This document shows, in pieces, positions 7,355 through 8,202 of a stretch of DNA of 8,202 nt. The notes below the pieces were generated by a model. It searched no databases and had not been told where the DNA came from. It worked only from the letters and a program-made list of their open reading frames with translations. This DNA is from Chitinophaga pinensis (GTDB lineage: Bacteria; Bacteroidota; Bacteroidia; Flavobacteriales; Flavobacteriaceae), in NCBI GenBank assembly GCA_943324925.2, contig CALPNL020000085.1, positions 1 to 8,202 of the forward strand, read 5' to 3'. The position numbers and the translations under genes were made by a program. The stretch's first letter is position 1. The number at the start of each line of letters is the position of its first letter.

Positions 7355-8202
7355 ATGGAAATAGTTATTAAATTAGGTCAGTTTTTAATGAGTTTGTCAT
7401 TGCTGATTGTACTTCATGAATTAGGACATTTTATTCCTGCAAAATTATTCAAAACCAGAGTAGAGAAATTCTACTTATTTTTTGATATCAAATATTCCTT
7501 ATTAAAAAAGACCATTGGAGGAACTGAGTATGGAATTGGGTGGTTGCCCCTTGGTGGTTACGTGAAAATTTCAGGGATGATCGATGAAAGTATGGACAAG
7601 GAACAAATGGCATTGCCACCACAACCTTGGGAATTCAGATCTAAGCCAGCTTGGCAACGATTAATAATTATGCTTGGTGGAGTAACTGTAAATTTCATTT
7701 TAGCTTTTATTATTTATATCGGGATGACCTTTTATTATGGGGAATTGTACATTTCCAATAGTGATATTAAAGATGGGGTATGGATTACCAATCCGGTAAT
7801 TGAAAAATCAGGTATCAAAACAGGCGATAAAATAATTGAAGTTGATGGTGTTAAAATCGATCGTTTCAATGAAATCAACGAAAAAGTTTTACTAGGAAAA
7901 GAAGTAATTGTTGAACGAAATGGCGCAGTACAAAAAGTAAATTTACCAGTAGATTTTATCAATCAATTGATGAATGGAAAAAAAATATCTGTAGTTGAAC
8001 TTAGATTACCATTTATAGTTTCAGGGATTGAAGAAAATTCTGCAAACAAAAATTCGGTTCGCGAAAAAGACATTATCACAAGTTTTAACGGAGTGCCAGT
8101 TCAATATGCAGACCAAGTGGTAACAGCTGTAAAAGAGTTGAAAGGGAAAACGGTTCCAGCTATTGTAAAACGTGACAATCAAGAAATTGCCGTTTCAATT
8201 GT
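7355..8202 (+). CDS. rseP: Site-2 intramembrane zinc metalloprotease RseP (partial, 3' end outside window)
   Basis: An open frame of 282 codons from ATG 7355 runs off the window without a stop. It encodes the N-terminal part of RseP, the inner-membrane M50 protease that in E. coli cuts anti-sigma factor RseA and remnant signal peptides. The first membrane segment (about residues 5-30) holds the zinc motif HELGH at 21-25, with E22 catalytic. A loop follows with GWLPLGGYVKISGM (62-75), typical of RseP. A second membrane segment lies at about 102-127, beginning at the MLGGVTVNF motif (106-114). Periplasmic PDZ domains follow: one at about 141-205 (GIKTGDKIIEVDG) and a second from about 223 to the edge (REKDIITSFNG). 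Family members in this phylum are about 440-450 residues, so roughly 160 are missing, including the C-terminal membrane segments with the third zinc ligand (LDG motif). The gene has its own good promoter. No sigma or anti-sigma gene is visible nearby. Confidence 0.93.
   Translation, partial: MEIVIKLGQFLMSLSLLIVLHELGHFIPAKLFKTRVEKFYLFFDIKYSLLKKTIGGTEYGIGWLPLGGYVKISGMIDESMDKEQMALPPQPWEFRSKPAWQRLIIMLGGVTVNFILAFIIYIGMTFYYGELYISNSDIKDGVWITNPVIEKSGIKTGDKIIEVDGVKIDRFNEINEKVLLGKEVIVERNGAVQKVNLPVDFINQLMNGKKISVVELRLPFIVSGIEENSANKNSVREKDIITSFNGVPVQYADQVVTAVKELKGKTVPAIVKRDNQEIAVSI

Noticed and set aside
7735..7962. Minus-strand open frame of 75 codons
   Set aside because: Antisense to the first PDZ domain of rseP; no independent support.
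1..8202. Mobile element, phage, CRISPR or defence system
   Set aside because: No transposase, integrase, terminal repeats, direct-repeat array or defence domain could be found; all coding space is filled by known chromosomal families.

Overview
The window looks like chromosomal DNA from a member of the Bacteroidota, most likely family Flavobacteriaceae (Flavobacterium or a close relative). The evidence is AT-rich sequence, start codons without Shine-Dalgarno motifs, a Bacteroidota-type promoter (TTG, 21-base spacer, TACTTTTG), a protein with a type IX secretion (T9SS) C-terminal sorting domain, and a lipoprotein with an acidic stretch after the lipidated cysteine. The organism call is an inference from these traits.

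Layout from left to right. A complete TonB-dependent outer-membrane receptor (23-2635, +) is followed 26 bases later by an SGNH/GDSL-type esterase/lipase lipoprotein (2662-4101, +). The two look like one transcription unit, closed by a strong intrinsic terminator (about 4122-4159). Next is a secreted M1-family zinc aminopeptidase with a T9SS type A sorting domain (4237-6165, +). It converges, with one base between the stop codons, on a Gfo/Idh/MocA oxidoreductase of the YdgJ/IolW type (6167-7207, -). A 147-base divergent intergenic region carries a good promoter for the last gene, the site-2 protease RseP (7355 to the window edge, +), which is truncated by the edge.

How they may work together. 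The receptor and the GDSL lipoprotein are the only clear functional pair. A surface or outer-membrane-anchored hydrolase could release or modify a lipid- or ester-containing ligand that the receptor imports using TonB energy. The M1 peptidase is probably exported by T9SS and attached to the cell surface or released, where it trims peptides. The oxidoreductase (cytosolic sugar or inositol metabolism) and RseP (inner-membrane proteolysis, envelope stress signalling) look like independent housekeeping genes.

I see no mobile element, CRISPR array, tRNA/rRNA, phage gene or defence system, and no convincing sign of a wholly new system. The most interesting point is the pairing of the GDSL lipoprotein with a TonB receptor. 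No stretch over 300 bases lacks a gene.
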